Source: Parabacteroides massiliensis (GTDB lineage Bacteria > Bacteroidota > Bacteroidia > Bacteroidales > Tannerellaceae). From it: 64,000 bases of DNA. Below are positions 61,420 to 64,000 of this stretch, piece by piece (within the stretch, counting starts at the first letter, position 1; every line of letters begins with the position of its first letter). Made by a program: the position numbers and the translations under genes. The stretch lies in assembly GCF_900155425.1 (NCBI RefSeq), contig NZ_LT700191.1, forward strand, positions 483,918 through 547,917, given 5' to 3'. The notes beneath the pieces were generated by a model. That model did no database searches, was not told the DNA's origin, and saw only the letters and a program-made list of their open reading frames with translations.

Positions 61420-64000
61420 ATGATGAAACACAAGTTTTTCTTTATCCTGGTTATTCTCTTGACAACATCTCTGTCGATGTTCGCTCAGAAAGTAACGATC
61501 AATCTGCAAAATGCGAAGCTGGGGGACGTGTTTACCACCATTACCCAACAAACCGGTTTAAAAGTGGCTTATAGCCGACCAACTGTAAATCCGGACAAAA
61601 TTATTAGCATTTCTGTTTCTAATGAGGAACTGACAAACATTCTTGATAAATTATTCAAGGATGGGAATATCAGTTATAAAATTGAAGAGAAAACGGTATT
61701 CTTGAAAGAAAAAGGAGATACAATTTTTTCATCTAAACAAGCTTTTCAGATCAAAGGAAATATTCTTGACACCAAAGGAGAGTCTATTATCGGTGCTTCC
61801 ATATTGGAGAAGGGAACTACCAACGGAACCATCACAGACATAGATGGGAATTTCTCCTTAGATGTATCATCCCGCCAATCCATTTTGATTATCAGTTATA
61901 TAGGATACAAAACACAAGAAATTGCCGCTAATAAAGCCTACCTGCAAATAACCCTTCATGAAGATTCAGAAGCGTTGGAAGAAGTGGTTGTTATCGGGTA
62001 TGGCACGCAATCAAGAGCTAAAATAACAGGTTCTATCGCCAAATTAGAAGGATCAAAATTAGTAGGTAACTTAGCTGTTACCAGTTTCGACCAGGCGTTA
62101 GCATCCAAACTTCCCGGAGTAAATATCCAACAAGCGACAGGAGCCCCTGGAGCCGGAGTAAATATCAAGATCAGAGGAACATCATCCATTAATTTCAGTG
62201 GTCATCCGCTGATTGTTGTTGACGGTTTACCTTTATCTAACAGTTCTTTTGACGAAACATTACAAGGGAAATCGACTATCAGCGGATTTCAGAGTTCGTA
62301 TGCTATCGACCCCTTATCCTCTATCAATCCATCTGATATTGCTAGTATCGATGTATTAAAAGATGCCGCCTCCACTGCGATTTACGGATCAAGAGGATCA
62401 AACGGAGTAATTATGATCACTACGAAAAAAGGGAAAGAGGGCAAACCTGCAGTAAACTTCAATATGTATGTAGGTGCACAAAAACTCAGTAAAAAAGTTG
62501 ATGTCATGGACGCTTATCAATTGGCCCGATATACCAAATTATCTCGTGACGAAGCTTGGGTCGCCATCGGAGGAAATGCTAATGATCCTTTGGATATACG
62601 TACCAGCGCCAATACCATTTATCCAGATTATATGTTACCCTATCTGGAAGGCAAGCCTGGGCTGACCAACACTGATTGGCAAGATGAAATTTATAGAACC
62701 GCCATGCAACAAAACTACGATATCAGCGTAGCCGGAGGTACTGAAAAAATCAACTACTACATATCGGGAAATTACATGAACCAAGAAGGAATCATCATTA
62801 ATTCAGGAATCAAACGCTATAGCGTACGATCCAATCTGAATATGAACATCACCGATAAATTACGTTTGGGAATGCGATTAAATGCCAACCAGACAGACAA
62901 CAACCTCGTTCAGTCTGAAGGAGCTTGGAATAAAGAAGGTATTGTAATCACAGCCTTGATGTATCATCCAAATCTACCTGCTTATAACAAAGATGGTTCC
63001 ATCGCCAAAAATCTAATGTTGGATGAGCTGAAGAATGGACAGAATATAGCCAAACTACAAAACCCGATAGCGTTAGCTAAAATGGAAACAAATAAGCTAC
63101 AAAACAGGACATTTATAGGTAATGCCGATTTAGAATATACTATTCTCGAAGGTTTGAAGATAAAAACAGCTTTTGGAGTCGAATCAATGGGATTACACCG
63201 TACATTCTATCGTCCGAAATCCCTCTCCCATTCCAACGAAGTTGCACCAACCAAAAGTTACAATTATGGTCTCGACAGCAGATCATCCATTTTTAACTGG
63301 ATCTCGGAAACTAGTATAACATACAATGCTGATTTTGGAAATCATAACCTGAATGTACTAGGAAACTTCTCTGCACAAAAAGAAACAGTTTCACAATCAA
63401 TGGTAGAGGGACAAAATTTCCCGAATGATAATGTGACAACAATTAATGCTGCCGCAACCAGTACCGGGACGTCTTTCTCACAAGAGGCGGCTATGGCTTC
63501 TTTTCTTGGACGTGTAATGTATTCATACGAAAGCAAATATATGTTATCTGTATCTTTACGCTACGACGGTTCCTCTCGTTTTGCAGCCAACAGCAAATGG
63601 GGTTGGTTCCCTTCTCTGTCGGGAGGTTGGAATATTAGCCAGGAAACGTTCTATCCTAAAAAAGCATGGGTAAACAATTTGAAACTCCGTGCAAGCTATG
63701 GAATAACCGGAAATGCAGAGATACCTTATTACGGCGGAGTTCCTGTATTGGCAGCGAATAATTATATCTTCGGAAATTCAGGTTCCAAAGATATTGCTTT
63801 AGGTTTTTCTCCTGAAAATGCTCCTAATAAAGATCTATCCTGGGAAAGTACTTCCACTGTAAATATAGGTCTGGATGCTGGATTATGGAATAATAATCTG
63901 CAAGTTACCATTGATGCTTATCAAGCGACAACAAAAAATTCACTCTTGAATGTAACTATCCCGGCTTCCAGTGGTTTGGTTAGCGCCTTACAGAATGTCG
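61420..64000 (+). CDS. SusC/RagA-family transporter with STN domain, 3' truncated by window
   Basis: It starts with two adjacent ATGs (61420 and 61423). About 860 codons are visible and the frame is open at the window end. A signal peptide (about 1-23, SLSMFAQ) is followed by an STN domain (24-75: LQNAKLGDVFTTITQQTGL), a carboxypeptidase-regulatory-like domain (FQIKGNILDTKGESIIGAS), a plug (LEEVVVIGYGTQSRAK, KIRGTSSINFSG, SIDVLKDAASTAIYGSRGSNG) and the start of the barrel. The STN domain signals to the preceding FecR. Typical members are 1000-1150 aa, so roughly 150-250 residues and a SusD gene probably lie beyond the window. Confidence 0.93.
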   Translation, partial: MMKHKFFFILVILLTTSLSMFAQKVTINLQNAKLGDVFTTITQQTGLKVAYSRPTVNPDKIISISVSNEELTNILDKLFKDGNISYKIEEKTVFLKEKGDTIFSSKQAFQIKGNILDTKGESIIGASILEKGTTNGTITDIDGNFSLDVSSRQSILIISYIGYKTQEIAANKAYLQITLHEDSEALEEVVVIGYGTQSRAKITGSIAKLEGSKLVGNLAVTSFDQALASKLPGVNIQQATGAPGAGVNIKIRGTSSINFSGHPLIVVDGLPLSNSSFDETLQGKSTISGFQSSYAIDPLSSINPSDIASIDVLKDAASTAIYGSRGSNGVIMITTKKGKEGKPAVNFNMYVGAQKLSKKVDVMDAYQLARYTKLSRDEAWVAIGGNANDPLDIRTSANTIYPDYMLPYLEGKPGLTNTDWQDEIYRTAMQQNYDISVAGGTEKINYYISGNYMNQEGIIINSGIKRYSVRSNLNMNITDKLRLGMRLNANQTDNNLVQSEGAWNKEGIVITALMYHPNLPAYNKDGSIAKNLMLDELKNGQNIAKLQNPIALAKMETNKLQNRTFIGNADLEYTILEGLKIKTAFGVESMGLHRTFYRPKSLSHSNEVAPTKSYNYGLDSRSSIFNWISETSITYNADFGNHNLNVLGNFSAQKETVSQSMVEGQNFPNDNVTTINAAATSTGTSFSQEAAMASFLGRVMYSYESKYMLSVSLRYDGSSRFAANSKWGWFPSLSGGWNISQETFYPKKAWVNNLKLRASYGITGNAEIPYYGGVPVLAANNYIFGNSGSKDIALGFSPENAPNKDLSWESTSTVNIGLDAGLWNNNLQVTIDAYQATTKNSLLNVTIPASSGLVSALQNV

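Overview
The window is a piece of a Bacteroidales chromosome, most likely a gut Parabacteroides or close relative. The evidence is four SusC/SusD-type outer-membrane transport loci, Tat-exported Gfo/Idh/MocA oxidoreductases with lipoboxes, ECF sigma/FecR pairs, a serine-type sulfatase, and start regions preceded by the Bacteroidetes -7 element TAnnTTTG (often with TTTG about 19 bases upstream) rather than sigma70 boxes. The species call is inference from protein flavour only.

Layout. 1-2.8 kb: end of a uracil-DNA-glycosylase-like gene, glutamine synthetase, a 75-aa orphan, tRNA-Trp and an XRE regulator. 3.1-12.8 kb: a SusC/SusD pair, then a separately promoted cytosolic Gfo/Idh/MocA oxidoreductase and a GH2 beta-galactosidase. 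12.9-20.6 kb: a compact operon of a four-haem NrfH-like cytochrome fused to a SUMF1 domain, a Tat-lipoprotein oxidoreductase, a Tat-lipoprotein TIM-barrel isomerase, a degenerate RIC/ScdA-like protein and a LuxR-type regulator with a pseudo-receiver; it is followed by a TonB receptor preceded by a perfect 20-bp palindrome placed like an activator site. 20.7-25.2 kb: DUF2007 protein, glutamate dehydrogenase, and a peptidoglycan-sugar salvage pair (AmgK-like kinase fused to a RapZ-like domain, then a MurU-like uridylyltransferase).

25.1-28.9 kb is an accessory patch. An intact DUF1016/PDDEXK nuclease gene sits between two 130-bp copies of the 3' end of the murU-like gene (one mismatch), i.e. 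an insertion with long target duplication. Beyond it lie a structured repeat cluster and broken genes: an Abi-family relic, an integrase-primase chimera and a second DUF1016 relic. 27.9-38.4 kb is a sigma/FecR-controlled SusC/SusD locus whose enzymes are a phosphodiesterase and two metallophosphoesterases, suggesting phosphoester scavenging.

38.5-45.4 kb is a divergent locus with a cobalamin riboswitch in front of each arm: a DUF4374 lipoprotein on one side; a TonB receptor, PepSY membrane protein and exported CbiK-type chelatase on the other. This resembles a metal-chelate or corrinoid piracy system. The CbiK gene and the convergent PPDK-like gene share one perfect 19-bp hairpin that holds both stop codons, so both proteins end in EKYE. 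48.6-51.1 kb: second glutamate dehydrogenase, ruvC, DUF4286 and tRNA-Ala. 51.1-59.2 kb: sulfatase, two more Tat-exported oxidoreductases, a membrane-bound AraC regulator, an outer-membrane barrel and a PCMD lipoprotein. 59.7-64 kb: a classical sigma-FecR-SusC locus cut by the window end.
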